Assembly: GCF_900100195.1 (NCBI RefSeq)
Contig: NZ_FNES01000006.1
Coordinates: 162,929 to 226,928 of the forward strand
DNA length: 64,000 nucleotides
Direction: 5' to 3'
From: Billgrantia gudaonensis
Lineage (GTDB): Bacteria > Pseudomonadota > Gammaproteobacteria > Pseudomonadales > Halomonadaceae
Below, piece by piece: positions 38,036 through 46,733 of this stretch (its first letter is position 1; every line of letters starts with the position of its first letter). The notes under the pieces were generated by a model. The model was given only the letters and a program-made list of their open reading frames with translations, ran no database searches and had not been told where the DNA came from. The translations under genes and the position numbers were made by a program.

Positions 38036-39451
38036 ATGCAAGCTCCCGAACTGCTCTCCCCGGCAGGGACGTTCAAGAACATGCGCTATGCCTTCGCCTA
38101 CGGTGCCGATGCCGTCTATGCGGGGCAGCCACGCTACTCGCTGCGCGTACGCAACAACGACTTCAAGCTCGACAACCTTCACAAGGGCATTGCCTACGCT
38201 CGTGAGCGCGGCAAGCAGTTCTACGTCGCGTCCAATATCGCTCCGCACAACAGCAAGCTGAAAACGTACCTGCGCGACATGGAGCCGGTGATCGAGGCCG
38301 GCCCCGACGCGCTGATCATGTCCGACCCGGGCCTGATCATGATGATCCGCGAGCGCTGGCCCGAACAGCCGATCCATCTTTCGGTGCAATCCAACGTGGT
38401 CAACTGGGCAGCGGCCAAGTTCTGGCAACGGCAGGGCATCAGCCGCATCATCCTGTCGCGGGAACTGTCCCTCGAAGAGATCGCCGAGATTCGTGCCGAG
38501 TGCCCGGATCTGGAGATCGAGACCTTCGTCCACGGCGCACTGTGCATTGCCTACTCCGGCCGCTGCCTGCTCTCCGGCTACTTCAACCACCGTGACCCCA
38601 ACCAGGGTACCTGCACCAATGCCTGCCGCTGGCAGTACAACACCGTGGCCGCCGCTCACGACGAGACCGGCGACCTGGTGCCGGCCAACTCGGCCGCGGC
38701 CCATGCCGGCAGCGGCGTGTGGACGCCGGAGGGGCAGGGCGGCCTGATCGCCTCGGGCGGTGGCAGCACCCGTCACGGCACGGCCACCGCCGGTGGCGTG
38801 GAAGGCCAGGACGAGCTTTCGGCGCTGATCGAGGACGCCACTCGCCCCGGTGAGCTGATGCCGATCTTCGAGGACGAACACGGCACCTACATCATGAACT
38901 CCAAGGACCTGCGCGCCGTACAGCACGTCCCGCGGCTCGCCGAGATGGGAGTCTCCTCGCTCAAGATCGAGGGGCGCACCAAGTCGCATTACTACGTGGC
39001 GCGCACCGCGCAGGTCTATCGCCGCGCCATCGACGACGCCGTGGCCGGCCGGCCCTTCGACATGCGCCTGATGGACGAGCTCGACAACCTGGCCAACCGC
39101 GGTTACACGGAAGGCTTCTACCGTCGGCACGTTCACGACGAATACCAGAACTACGAGCGTGGCCACTCGGTGGGCGTTCATCAGCAGTTCGTCGGCGAGG
39201 TGATCGGCTACGATCCGGATCGCGGCACGCTGGAGATCGACGTCAAGAACCGCTTCGAGGTGGGCGACGGCGTGGAACTGATGCTGCCCGGCGGCAACCG
39301 TCGCTTCACGCTGGAGCATATCGAGAACCGTCGCGGCGAGTCGGTGCAGGCGGCTCCCGGCTCCGGCCATCGGGTGCGCATCCCGGTACCCGGCGACGCC
39401 ATTGCGCCCGAGCGCATCGAGTTTGCGCTGCTGATGCGCGACCTGCCGTAG
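38036..39451 (+). CDS. trhP: tRNA uridine-34 hydroxylation protein (YegQ, peptidase U32 family)
   Basis: 471 residues from ATG 38036 (MQAPELLSPAGTFKNMRYAF). U32 family markers are HLSVQSNVVNW, ETFVHGALCIAYSGRCLLS and GTCTNACRWQ, whose Cys residues are implicated in Fe-S binding. It supports prephenate-dependent ho5U34 formation. The region about 217-262 carries a Gly/Ser/Thr/His-rich insertion (AGSGVWTPEGQGGLIASGGG and on), so the protein is about 18 residues longer than E. coli YegQ (453). Longer in-frame starts would overlap the divergent YkgJ gene. Confidence 0.92.
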   Translation: MQAPELLSPAGTFKNMRYAFAYGADAVYAGQPRYSLRVRNNDFKLDNLHKGIAYARERGKQFYVASNIAPHNSKLKTYLRDMEPVIEAGPDALIMSDPGLIMMIRERWPEQPIHLSVQSNVVNWAAAKFWQRQGISRIILSRELSLEEIAEIRAECPDLEIETFVHGALCIAYSGRCLLSGYFNHRDPNQGTCTNACRWQYNTVAAAHDETGDLVPANSAAAHAGSGVWTPEGQGGLIASGGGSTRHGTATAGGVEGQDELSALIEDATRPGELMPIFEDEHGTYIMNSKDLRAVQHVPRLAEMGVSSLKIEGRTKSHYYVARTAQVYRRAIDDAVAGRPFDMRLMDELDNLANRGYTEGFYRRHVHDEYQNYERGHSVGVHQQFVGEVIGYDPDRGTLEIDVKNRFEVGDGVELMLPGGNRRFTLEHIENRRGESVQAAPGSGHRVRIPVPGDAIAPERIEFALLMRDLP

Positions 39452-39490
39452 GCGTCTTCCCGGGGCGATTCGACGCCCAGGATGGACGCT

Positions 39491-40297
39491 TCAGTGGACG
39501 ACTACCACCGGCAGGGGAATGCGAGCCAGCATGTCCGGGTCTTCGTCCAGCAGCCGGGCGAGCTGGGCTCGGTGCAGCAGCAGGCCACCGGCTTCGCTGC
39601 GTGCCAGCAACCGCTCCAGCTCGCCGGCGCAGTGAGCGGTCAGGGGGGCGACGCCATCGAACAGGGCGGCCAGCCAGTTCGGTACCGTTCCCGCCTCGAG
39701 CGGATGCCGGTCGTGCTCCACCAGACGCAGCGGCCCGCGTCGGAAGACGTGGCGCTCGTCCCATACGAGCACGGCGCAGGGCGCCTGGAGCAGCAGACGG
39801 CGGCTGGTGGAGCCGAGTCGCGGGCCGAAGCGTTCCGACATGCCCGCCTTGCCCATCACCAGAACGTCGCCGGGGGTCGCCTTGGCCAGAGTTTCCGCCA
39901 CCACCTGGCCGCGGCTCACCTCCAGTCGGTGGCGCAGTTCGTGGCCGGCCACGGCATGCTCCACCGCCTGGTGGATACGGCTGCGCTGGCGGGCGATGGC
40001 CGCTTCGAGGCCGGACGTCGAAAGCGGTCGGACCAACCCGGACTGGGCGCCGATCTCGCAGGCAAAGGGGAATCCCGCGCAGCTCAGCAGGTCGAGGTCT
40101 TCCACGTAGAGCGCTACCAGCTCGGCGCGACGGCGGCTGGCCAGGTCGACCGCCACCGCCAGCGCTACCAGGCTGTGGCGCGATGCATCGAGCAGGGCCA
40201 GCACGCGGGCGAGTTCCGAAGGGGGTGGCCCGGCTCCTGTCCGGCGGTCGGGCGGAGGGGGCGTTGCGCTGCCAGCGTCGGAGCGTTCAGCCATCAT
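39491..40297 (-). CDS. universal stress protein, two-domain
   Basis: 268 residues from ATG 40297. The first UspA domain (about 28-180) has LASRRRAELVALYVEDLDLL and the nucleotide-binding GDVLVMGKAGMSERFGPRLGSTSRRLL. A second, less conserved half follows, ending IPLPVVVVH. The N-terminus is Pro-rich. The gene overlaps the end of the Lon-like gene by 11 bases on the same strand, implying translational coupling. The ligand is probably ATP, but function is unknown. Confidence 0.8.
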   Translation of the reverse strand: MMAERSDAGSATPPPPDRRTGAGPPPSELARVLALLDASRHSLVALAVAVDLASRRRAELVALYVEDLDLLSCAGFPFACEIGAQSGLVRPLSTSGLEAAIARQRSRIHQAVEHAVAGHELRHRLEVSRGQVVAETLAKATPGDVLVMGKAGMSERFGPRLGSTSRRLLLQAPCAVLVWDERHVFRRGPLRLVEHDRHPLEAGTVPNWLAALFDGVAPLTAHCAGELERLLARSEAGGLLLHRAQLARLLDEDPDMLARIPLPVVVVH

Positions 40298-42716
40298 GGT
40301 CGTCGACCTCCTCGTCCTGACCGCCCTCGTCGCCGTCATTCCCCTCAGCCTTGCGTTTCACCGCCTCGTGGAAGGCGGCGAGGCGCTCCATTACCCCGGC
40401 GTTGAGCGTGCCTGCGGGGTAGCGGCCCTCGCTGTCGGCTTCGCCCAGCGGCAGGCCGGTGAGCAGGGTCAGCGCTTGGTCGAGATCCGCGATGGCATAG
40501 AGGCGAAACCGGCCGTCGGCAACCGCCTCGCGAACTTCGTTGCCGAGCATCAACTGCTCCACGTTGGTGGTGGGCAGCAGCACCCCGTGGCCATTCAGCT
40601 CGCCGCGGGCTCGGCAGATCTCGAAGAAGCCCTCGATCTTCTCGTTCACTCCGCCCACCGCCTGTACGCGACCATACTGATCGATGGAGCCGGTGACGGC
40701 CAGGCGCTGGTCGATGCCCGCTCGGGCAATGGCCGAAATCAGGGCGCAGGCTTCGGCCACCGAAGCGCTGTCGCCTTCGACCCCGCCATAGGACTGCTCG
40801 AAGGCGAGGCTGGCGGAGAGCGACAATGGCGTGTCCGGTGCGTAGCGGCCGGCCAGGCAGCGCGACAGGATCATCACCGCCTTGGAGTGAATCCGCCCGC
40901 CGAGGCGTGCCTCGCGCTCGATGTCGACCACCTGGCCGGCGCCGGGCCGTGCCGTCGCCGTGATGCGCGTGGGCTGACCGAAGGCGAAGTCGCCCAGGGT
41001 GAGCACGGAAAGGCCGTTGACCTGGCCCACCTCATGCCCTTCGGTGCGAATGGCGAGGGTACCTCGGACGATCTGCTCGAAGCTGCGTTCGCGCAGGCGG
41101 CCGGCACGCCACAGCTGCTGAGAGACGGCCTTCTCCACGTGCTCCCGGGCGATGACCGCGGCGCTGGCTTGGCCTGCCCAGTGGTCGGCCTCCTGCAACA
41201 GGTCGCCCAGGGCTCGGTGGCGGGCGGTGAGCTTGCGTTGGTCGTCGGCCAGGCGGCTGGCGCGTTCCATCACCGCTGCCACGCCGCTGCGGTCCAGGGG
41301 GCGCAAGGCCGCCTCGCGGGCCTGGGTGGCCAGCATCCGGGCGAACAGCGGGAGGTTCTCGTCGTTGCGCGGCAGGTCGTCTTCGAGATCCGCCTGCACC
41401 TTGAACAGTTCCAGGAAATCCGGGTCGTGCTCGCACAGCAGGTAGTAGAGAAGCCGCTCGCCGAGCAGCACCACCTTGAGATCGAGCGGCACCGGTTCCG
41501 GCTCCAGGGTCGTGGTGCTGATCAGCCCGTAGGCCTGTTCCAGCGATTCGGTGCGAATCTCGCCGGCGCGCAGCACGCGTTTGAGCGTCTCCCAGGCGCC
41601 GGGTTGGGTGAGCAGGGTGCGGGCGTCGAGGACCAGGTAGCCACCGTTGGCGCGATGCAGGCCGCCGGCACGAATCAGCGAAAAGTCGGTGAGCAGGGTG
41701 CCATTGTGTACGTGATGCTCGATGCGCCCCACCAGATGCTGGTGGCTGGGCAGGTCGAGATAGACCACCGGAGCGCCGTCCGTGCCCTGGTTGTCGACGA
41801 TCAAGTTGAGATGGCAGCGGCTGAAAACGGCCTCCGGCGGGATGTCCGGCTCGTCTTCGATGAAGGAGCCGACGTGCGCCAGAATCGCCTCGCGAATCGC
41901 CGTCAGATGGGCGAGCACGCCCTCGTGGTTGGCGTAGCGCTCTTCCAGTTCCTCCAGCGGTGTGCCGATGGCCGACTCCAGCATTTCCTCGTTGAGGGCA
42001 TCGACCTGCTCGCGCAGCTGCTTGGCCAGGCGCGGCATCCGGCGAATGGCGGCGGTGAGCTTCTTCTGCAGGATCGCCACCGTGCCTTCGATGCGTTCGC
42101 GGTCATCGTCGGGTAGCTTCTGGAAATCCTCCGGCGACATCATCTTGTCGTCGTCGGCCGCAGGAGCGAAGGTGAAGCCGTTGGGCGTGGAGAGCAGCAG
42201 GATGTCGTGTTCGCGAGCCTCGCGGCGCACCGCCTCGATGGCATCGCGCTGGCGCTCGCCCATGGCCTGCTTCAGTTCGTGCAGGCGGTTCTGGTACTCG
42301 TCGCTCTCGAATACCGCGGGGATCGCCGTGCGCAGTTCGTCGACGAGGTTGTCGAGGTCGGCGCTCAGCACGCGTCCGGTGCCGGTGGGCAACGACAGGT
42401 AACAGGGGCGAGCCGGGTCATCGAAGTTGTAGCGATAAGCGATGTCGGGGGGAGTGGGCTCGTGATGGGAGCGTTCGGCCAAAAAGCGCCCGGTCATGTC
42501 GTGCATGCCGTGGCCGGGTTGGCCGAGCACGAAAAGATTGAACCCTTCGCTGCGCATGGCGGTGCCGAAGTCAAGGGCATCCCGGGCGCGGCGGTGGCTG
42601 CTGAGCAGGTCCAGCGAGCCAAGTTCGCTGGTGACCTCGAAGTCGAAGAGGTCTTCCGGGCAGGCTCGATAGATCTGCGCGACGGATAGAGGGCTCATGC
42701 TGTCCTGCGCATCCAC
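40287..42716 (-). CDS. Lon-like ATP-dependent protease (AAA_32 type)
   Basis: 809 residues from GTG 42716 (GGAG 9 bases upstream). The AAA_32/helical central part is followed by a Lon S16 protease domain with Ser650 in GVEGDSASVAEA and Lys693 in GGVNEKIEGF, the Ser-Lys dyad. The Walker A position reads GQPGHGMHDM (65-74) and lacks the normal Lys, so ATP hydrolysis may be altered. The acidic C-terminal tail (GDEGGQDEEVDDHDG) is typical of halophiles. It follows the Tus-like gene and overlaps usp. Confidence 0.87.
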   Translation of the reverse strand: MDAQDSMSPLSVAQIYRACPEDLFDFEVTSELGSLDLLSSHRRARDALDFGTAMRSEGFNLFVLGQPGHGMHDMTGRFLAERSHHEPTPPDIAYRYNFDDPARPCYLSLPTGTGRVLSADLDNLVDELRTAIPAVFESDEYQNRLHELKQAMGERQRDAIEAVRREAREHDILLLSTPNGFTFAPAADDDKMMSPEDFQKLPDDDRERIEGTVAILQKKLTAAIRRMPRLAKQLREQVDALNEEMLESAIGTPLEELEERYANHEGVLAHLTAIREAILAHVGSFIEDEPDIPPEAVFSRCHLNLIVDNQGTDGAPVVYLDLPSHQHLVGRIEHHVHNGTLLTDFSLIRAGGLHRANGGYLVLDARTLLTQPGAWETLKRVLRAGEIRTESLEQAYGLISTTTLEPEPVPLDLKVVLLGERLLYYLLCEHDPDFLELFKVQADLEDDLPRNDENLPLFARMLATQAREAALRPLDRSGVAAVMERASRLADDQRKLTARHRALGDLLQEADHWAGQASAAVIAREHVEKAVSQQLWRAGRLRERSFEQIVRGTLAIRTEGHEVGQVNGLSVLTLGDFAFGQPTRITATARPGAGQVVDIEREARLGGRIHSKAVMILSRCLAGRYAPDTPLSLSASLAFEQSYGGVEGDSASVAEACALISAIARAGIDQRLAVTGSIDQYGRVQAVGGVNEKIEGFFEICRARGELNGHGVLLPTTNVEQLMLGNEVREAVADGRFRLYAIADLDQALTLLTGLPLGEADSEGRYPAGTLNAGVMERLAAFHEAVKRKAEGNDGDEGGQDEEVDDHDG

Positions 42717-42796
42717 GTCCTGGGTCTCCTTGCCGCATGGCTGTCACCGAATGCCATTCAGTATGGCTGAGCCAGCCCTTCCGCGCATGATACGGG

Positions 42797-43678
42797 TCAA
42801 GCCATGTCCTGACGGTAGCGGTGGATGCGCAGGCTGGGCAGGAAGGGTTCCGCTTCCAGGCGTTCGTCGCGACGTCGTGCCCGGGTGCGTGTCTCGGGCG
42901 GGGTGGCGGGGGGCTCGTTGCAGTGTGGCAGCCGGCCGCGAGGCGCCGGGATGAATACCGGCAGGGCGACGTTGAGCGCGCGCCGCGTGCGCCCATCCGC
43001 TAACGGTTCGGTGAAAAACAGGTTGGCGCGCATCAGCGGTGCCTGGCCCTGTACCTGGGCGAGCGGTTCGCTGCCGGGAAGCCCGGCCAGCTTGCGCAGC
43101 TGGATGCGCACGTGGGGAGCGTCGGTATCCAGAGCGAGCAGTTTCCGTTCCGCCTCGCGCACCGTGAGGCGCTTGATGGAACGCCCACTGGCGTACCAGG
43201 CGAGGCGCACCCGCGCCACCGGCGCTTCGGCCACCGGAATCGCCCGCCAGCATTGCTTGAGGTGCAGGCGTGCCAGGCCGCTGCCGCGCAGGTGCTGATG
43301 CAGCTCGGGGCGTCGGAAGGGTAGCACCGCCTTGATCTCGGCGATGAGAGGCGGGTGCGCCTCGCGAATGCGGCCGAGCAGGGCGGCGAACTCGGCCTTG
43401 GCGACGTTCACCGCAGCGACTCGTTCCAGCAAGGCGTCGTCGGCGGCCACCAGGCCCACGTGGCTACGCGTGACGCGGCCGTCCTGGCCGTCCTGATACC
43501 AGAAGTCGAGCAGGGCCTGGCGTAGCCACTCGGTGGTCGCTTCGGCCTGGAAGGCCCAGGCCTCGCCGGGCGAGCGGGCGTAGGCGGCCAACAGCGCCTC
43601 GGTGTTTTCGATCAAGGTGTCGAAAGCGGCCTCCAGCTCCGCCAGCAGGCGATACTCCGGGGCGTTTACGTGACTCAT
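42797..43678 (-). CDS. Tus-like replication-terminus-binding protein
   Basis: 293 residues from ATG 43678 (GAGG 8 bases upstream, overlapping the yacG stop). The block LHQHLRGSGLARLHLKQCWR, then RVRLAWYASGRSIKRL, tracks the E. coli Tus segment HRHLPGLITLNAYRTL...FGWANKHIIKNL. The QLRKLAGLPGSEP and PLMRANLFF stretches and the C-terminal SLRIHRYRQDM correspond to Tus C-terminal strands. Tus blocks replication forks at Ter sites. Overall identity is low, so this is a family-level call. It sits in a pil-coaE-yacG gene string. Confidence 0.72.
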   Translation of the reverse strand: MSHVNAPEYRLLAELEAAFDTLIENTEALLAAYARSPGEAWAFQAEATTEWLRQALLDFWYQDGQDGRVTRSHVGLVAADDALLERVAAVNVAKAEFAALLGRIREAHPPLIAEIKAVLPFRRPELHQHLRGSGLARLHLKQCWRAIPVAEAPVARVRLAWYASGRSIKRLTVREAERKLLALDTDAPHVRIQLRKLAGLPGSEPLAQVQGQAPLMRANLFFTEPLADGRTRRALNVALPVFIPAPRGRLPHCNEPPATPPETRTRARRRDERLEAEPFLPSLRIHRYRQDMA

Positions 43679-43679
43679 C

Positions 43680-43898
43680 TCAGTCGCCTCGATCGGCGCG
43701 GGCCAACCACTCGTCGATGTTGGTTTCGTCAAGGGCCGGTTCGCCGGCGATGCGATGCGACTCCTCGGCCCAGGCGCCCAGGTCGAGCAGTTTGCAGCGC
43801 TCGCTGCAGAAGGGGCGGTAAGGGTTGTCCGTTCGCCATTCGACCTTGCGGCGGCACTGCGGGCAGGCGACGGTCAAGGGGGGCTGCGCTTGGCTCAT
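43680..43898 (-). CDS. yacG: YacG zinc protein (DNA gyrase inhibitor)
   Basis: 72 residues. CPQC near 15-18 and FCSERC near 31-36 form the four-Cys zinc site, followed by the family's KLLDLGAWAEESHRIAG. E. coli YacG binds GyrB and inhibits gyrase. It is 28 bases downstream of coaE and overlaps the Tus-like start, part of the pilB-pilC-pilD-coaE-yacG order typical of Pseudomonas-like genomes. Confidence 0.95.
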   Translation of the reverse strand: MSQAQPPLTVACPQCRRKVEWRTDNPYRPFCSERCKLLDLGAWAEESHRIAGEPALDETNIDEWLARADRGD

Positions 43899-43926
43899 GG
43901 GTCCGCTCGTGTCGGGAATGTGCTGC

Positions 43927-44547
43927 TCATTCTAGCGAGGAAAGCCCGGTGGATGACAGCCGCCGGTACTGCTGGTCGAGTCGTTCGACCTGCGCCTCGA
44001 GCGCGGTTTCGTCGCCGCCGTTGTCGATCACGTCGTCGGCGCGAGACAGGCGCTCGGCGCGCGGCATCTGAGCGGCGACGATGGCGCGGGCCTGGGATTC
44101 GTCGACGTCGTCGCGGGCGGCGGTACGGGCGATCTGCACGGCCTCAGGCACGTCGATCACCAGGCTGCGATCGACCATCTCGGCCTGGCCCGACTCGAAG
44201 AGCAGCGGCGAGACCAGCAGCACGTAGGGGGCGCCGCCGGCCTGCAGCCGTTCGAGCTTTGCGACCAGGCGCTGGCGGATGCGTGGGTGAGTGACGGATT
44301 CGAGCCAACGCCGTTCGTCGGCGTCGGCGAAGACGATCTCGCGCAGCGCGCGGCGATTCAGGCTGCCGTCCTCGTTGAGCGCTCGGTCGCCGAAGCGCTC
44401 GACGATCTCGGCCAATGCCGGCTCGCCGGGTTCGACCACCTCGCGGGCCACGTCGTCGGCATCCACCCAGGGAATGCCCAGGCGTTCGAAGGCGCGAGCC
44501 ACGGTGGACTTTCCCGAGGCGATTCCGCCGGTCAGACCGATGATCAT
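43927..44547 (-). CDS. coaE: dephospho-CoA kinase
   Basis: 206 residues. P-loop GLTGGIASGKSTVARAF at the N-terminus; DADDVAREVVEPGEPAL and HPRIRQRL follow as expected. It catalyses the last step of CoA synthesis. It lies 28 bases downstream of pilD and 28 upstream of yacG, so it is cotranscribed with the pilus assembly genes. Confidence 0.96.
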   Translation of the reverse strand: MIIGLTGGIASGKSTVARAFERLGIPWVDADDVAREVVEPGEPALAEIVERFGDRALNEDGSLNRRALREIVFADADERRWLESVTHPRIRQRLVAKLERLQAGGAPYVLLVSPLLFESGQAEMVDRSLVIDVPEAVQIARTAARDDVDESQARAIVAAQMPRAERLSRADDVIDNGGDETALEAQVERLDQQYRRLSSTGLSSLE

Positions 44548-44575
44548 GCGTGACTCCCTGCGCTCGGCGGTATCG

Positions 44576-45427
44576 TCATGACGTCCAGGAAAGATACACC
44601 GCCATCAGCGGTTCGCCGATGAGCAGGGCGATCCAGCCGGCCATGGCGAGAAAAGGACCGAAGGGCATGGGGGCTCCGCGCAGACGGGGCAGGACGAGCT
44701 GCATGGCAATGCCGATGATGGCGCCGGTACCGGCGGCGAGGATCAGCACCAGCGGCAGGTATTGCCAGCCTAGCCAGGCGCCAAGGGCGGCCAGCAGCTT
44801 GAAGTCGCCGTAGCCCATGCCCTCCTTGCCGGTGACGAGCTTGAACAGCCAATAGACGCTCCACAGCACGAGGTAACCGGCCATGGCGCCGATCACCGCG
44901 TCGGCGAGCATCAGCGGCTGGAACAGCAGCTGGTAGGCCAGGCCCGCCCACAGCAGCGGCAGCGTCAGTACGTCGGGCAGCAGTTGGGTGCGAAAGTCGA
45001 TCACCGTGAGGGCGAGCAGTGTCAGGCAGGCGCCGAGCACGAAGAGTGCCGGCCAGGTAGGCCCATGCAGCCCCAGCACGGCGAGCGTGAGCACGCCGCC
45101 GGCCAGTTCCACCAGCGGATACTGCGGACTGATGCGTGCCTGGCAGTGGGCGCAGCGTCCGCGGCGCTTGAACCAGCCGAGCAGCGGCAGGTTGTCGTGC
45201 CAGGCGATGGGCTGTTCGCAGTGCGGGCAGATCGAGCGCGGCACCAGCAGGTTGAATCGCGGGCGTTCCTCTTCGGACAGCTCCAGGGCCTCGCGGGCTT
45301 CGGCGCGCCAGCCATGCATCAGCATCACCGGCACACGCACGATGACCACGTTCAGGAAGCTTCCCAGGCACAGGCCCAGGAAGGCGGCCAGCGGCCAGAA
45401 TAGAGCGGGGGGAAGGTCGACCAGCAA
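44576..45427 (-). CDS. pilD: type IV prepilin peptidase/N-methyltransferase
   Basis: 283 residues, polytopic. The N-terminal LGLCLGSFLNVVIVRVPVML is followed by the four-Cys cytoplasmic loop (CPHCEQPIAWHDNLPLLGWF and CAHC). The aspartyl protease residues lie in DFRTQLLPDVLTLPL and the GYGDFKLLAALGA (GxGD) motif. It cleaves and methylates the two prepilins encoded nearby, and probably type II secretion pseudopilins. Third in the pilB-C-D order. Confidence 0.96.
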   Translation of the reverse strand: MLVDLPPALFWPLAAFLGLCLGSFLNVVIVRVPVMLMHGWRAEAREALELSEEERPRFNLLVPRSICPHCEQPIAWHDNLPLLGWFKRRGRCAHCQARISPQYPLVELAGGVLTLAVLGLHGPTWPALFVLGACLTLLALTVIDFRTQLLPDVLTLPLLWAGLAYQLLFQPLMLADAVIGAMAGYLVLWSVYWLFKLVTGKEGMGYGDFKLLAALGAWLGWQYLPLVLILAAGTGAIIGIAMQLVLPRLRGAPMPFGPFLAMAGWIALLIGEPLMAVYLSWTS

Positions 45428-45457
45428 GAGCGCACCTCGTGGCGTTGAAAAACTCGC

Positions 45458-46693
45458 TTAAAGTACTGTACCAAGCTCGAAGATCGGCAGGTACATGGAG
45501 ACCACCAGACCGCCGACCAGTACGCCGAGTACGACGATGATGAAGGGTTCGAGCAGCGAGGTGAGGGCGTCGACCTTGTTGTCGACTTCCTCTTCGTAGT
45601 AGTCGGCCACGCGATTGAGCATGGCGTCCAGTGCGCCGGATTCTTCGCCGATGCCGACCATCTGCACTGCCAGCGGCGGGAAGCGTTCGGTCAGGCGCAT
45701 GGCGAAGTGCAACTGCTGGCCGGTGGCCACGTCCTCGCGCACCTGCTCGATGGCGCGCTGGTAGACGAGGTTGCCCGCGGCTCCGGCGGAGATGTCGAGC
45801 GATTCGACCATCGGCACCCCGGCGCCGTAGGTGGTGGCCAGAGTGCGTGCATAGCGCGCCACGGCGGACTTGTCGAGGATGTCGCCGATCACCGGAATCT
45901 TCAGTGCCAGGCGGTGCATGCGGTAGGCGAAGCTCTCGGAACGCTTGATGCCCTGGCGCAGCAGGAAGACGCCGGCCACGGTGGCCCCCAAACCGTGCAG
46001 CCAGTACTGCTGGGCGAACTCGGAGAGGGCGATGGTCATCTGCGTCATCGCCGGCAGCTCGGCGCCGAAGCCCTGGAACAGGCTCTCGAACTGCGGAACC
46101 ACCTTGATCAGCAGCAGGGCAGTGACCCCGACGCCCACGGCGATCACCGCGGCGGGGTACCACATGGCCTTCTTGACGCGCCCCTTGAGCGACTCGACCT
46201 TCTCCTTGTAACTGGCGATGCGCTCCAGCATGCCGTCCAGCGATCCGGAGGTCTCGCCGGCTTCCACCAGGTTGCAGAACAGCGAATCGAAGTGCTCGGG
46301 ATGGCGGCGCAGGGTCTGCGAGAAGCTGGAGCCCGCCGCCACCTCGTTCATCATCTGCTGCACGACGGCGCTCATGGCGGGCTTGCGGATGCTTTCCGCC
46401 ACCACCTGGAAGGCCTGCAGCACCGGCACGCCGGCGCGAATCATGGTGGCCATCTGGCGGGCGAAGAGCATCACGTCACGCGGCTTGACCCTGCCCATGC
46501 CGCCACCCAGTCCGCTCTTGCGGCGAATGCTCTTGACGATGATGTTCTGGCCGGCCAGTTCCTTTTCCACCTCGAACTTCTGGCCGGCCACCACTTCGCC
46601 CTTGACCGGGCGGCCGCCGGGGCCCTTGCCGGTCCATTTCCAGCGGTAGAGCCTGGGCTTCTTGCGGGGTTGCTGTGCGGTTCGAGTTGCCAT
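45458..46693 (-). CDS. pilC: type IV pilus inner-membrane platform protein
   Basis: 411 residues with two GspF domains: about 75-200, including FARQMATMIRAGVPVLQAF and LVEAGETSGSLDGML; and about 275-400, including LATTYGAGVPMVESLDI and MVGIGEESGALDAMLNRVA. Three membrane helices lie around 175-200, 220-250 and 380-405. It anchors the PilB motor in the inner membrane. It is 40 bases after pilB. Confidence 0.96.
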   Translation of the reverse strand: MATRTAQQPRKKPRLYRWKWTGKGPGGRPVKGEVVAGQKFEVEKELAGQNIIVKSIRRKSGLGGGMGRVKPRDVMLFARQMATMIRAGVPVLQAFQVVAESIRKPAMSAVVQQMMNEVAAGSSFSQTLRRHPEHFDSLFCNLVEAGETSGSLDGMLERIASYKEKVESLKGRVKKAMWYPAAVIAVGVGVTALLLIKVVPQFESLFQGFGAELPAMTQMTIALSEFAQQYWLHGLGATVAGVFLLRQGIKRSESFAYRMHRLALKIPVIGDILDKSAVARYARTLATTYGAGVPMVESLDISAGAAGNLVYQRAIEQVREDVATGQQLHFAMRLTERFPPLAVQMVGIGEESGALDAMLNRVADYYEEEVDNKVDALTSLLEPFIIVVLGVLVGGLVVSMYLPIFELGTVL

Positions 46694-46733
46694 CGCGGGT
46701 TCCTGCCAAGTGGGTAGAGCGGCTGGGTGAGGA

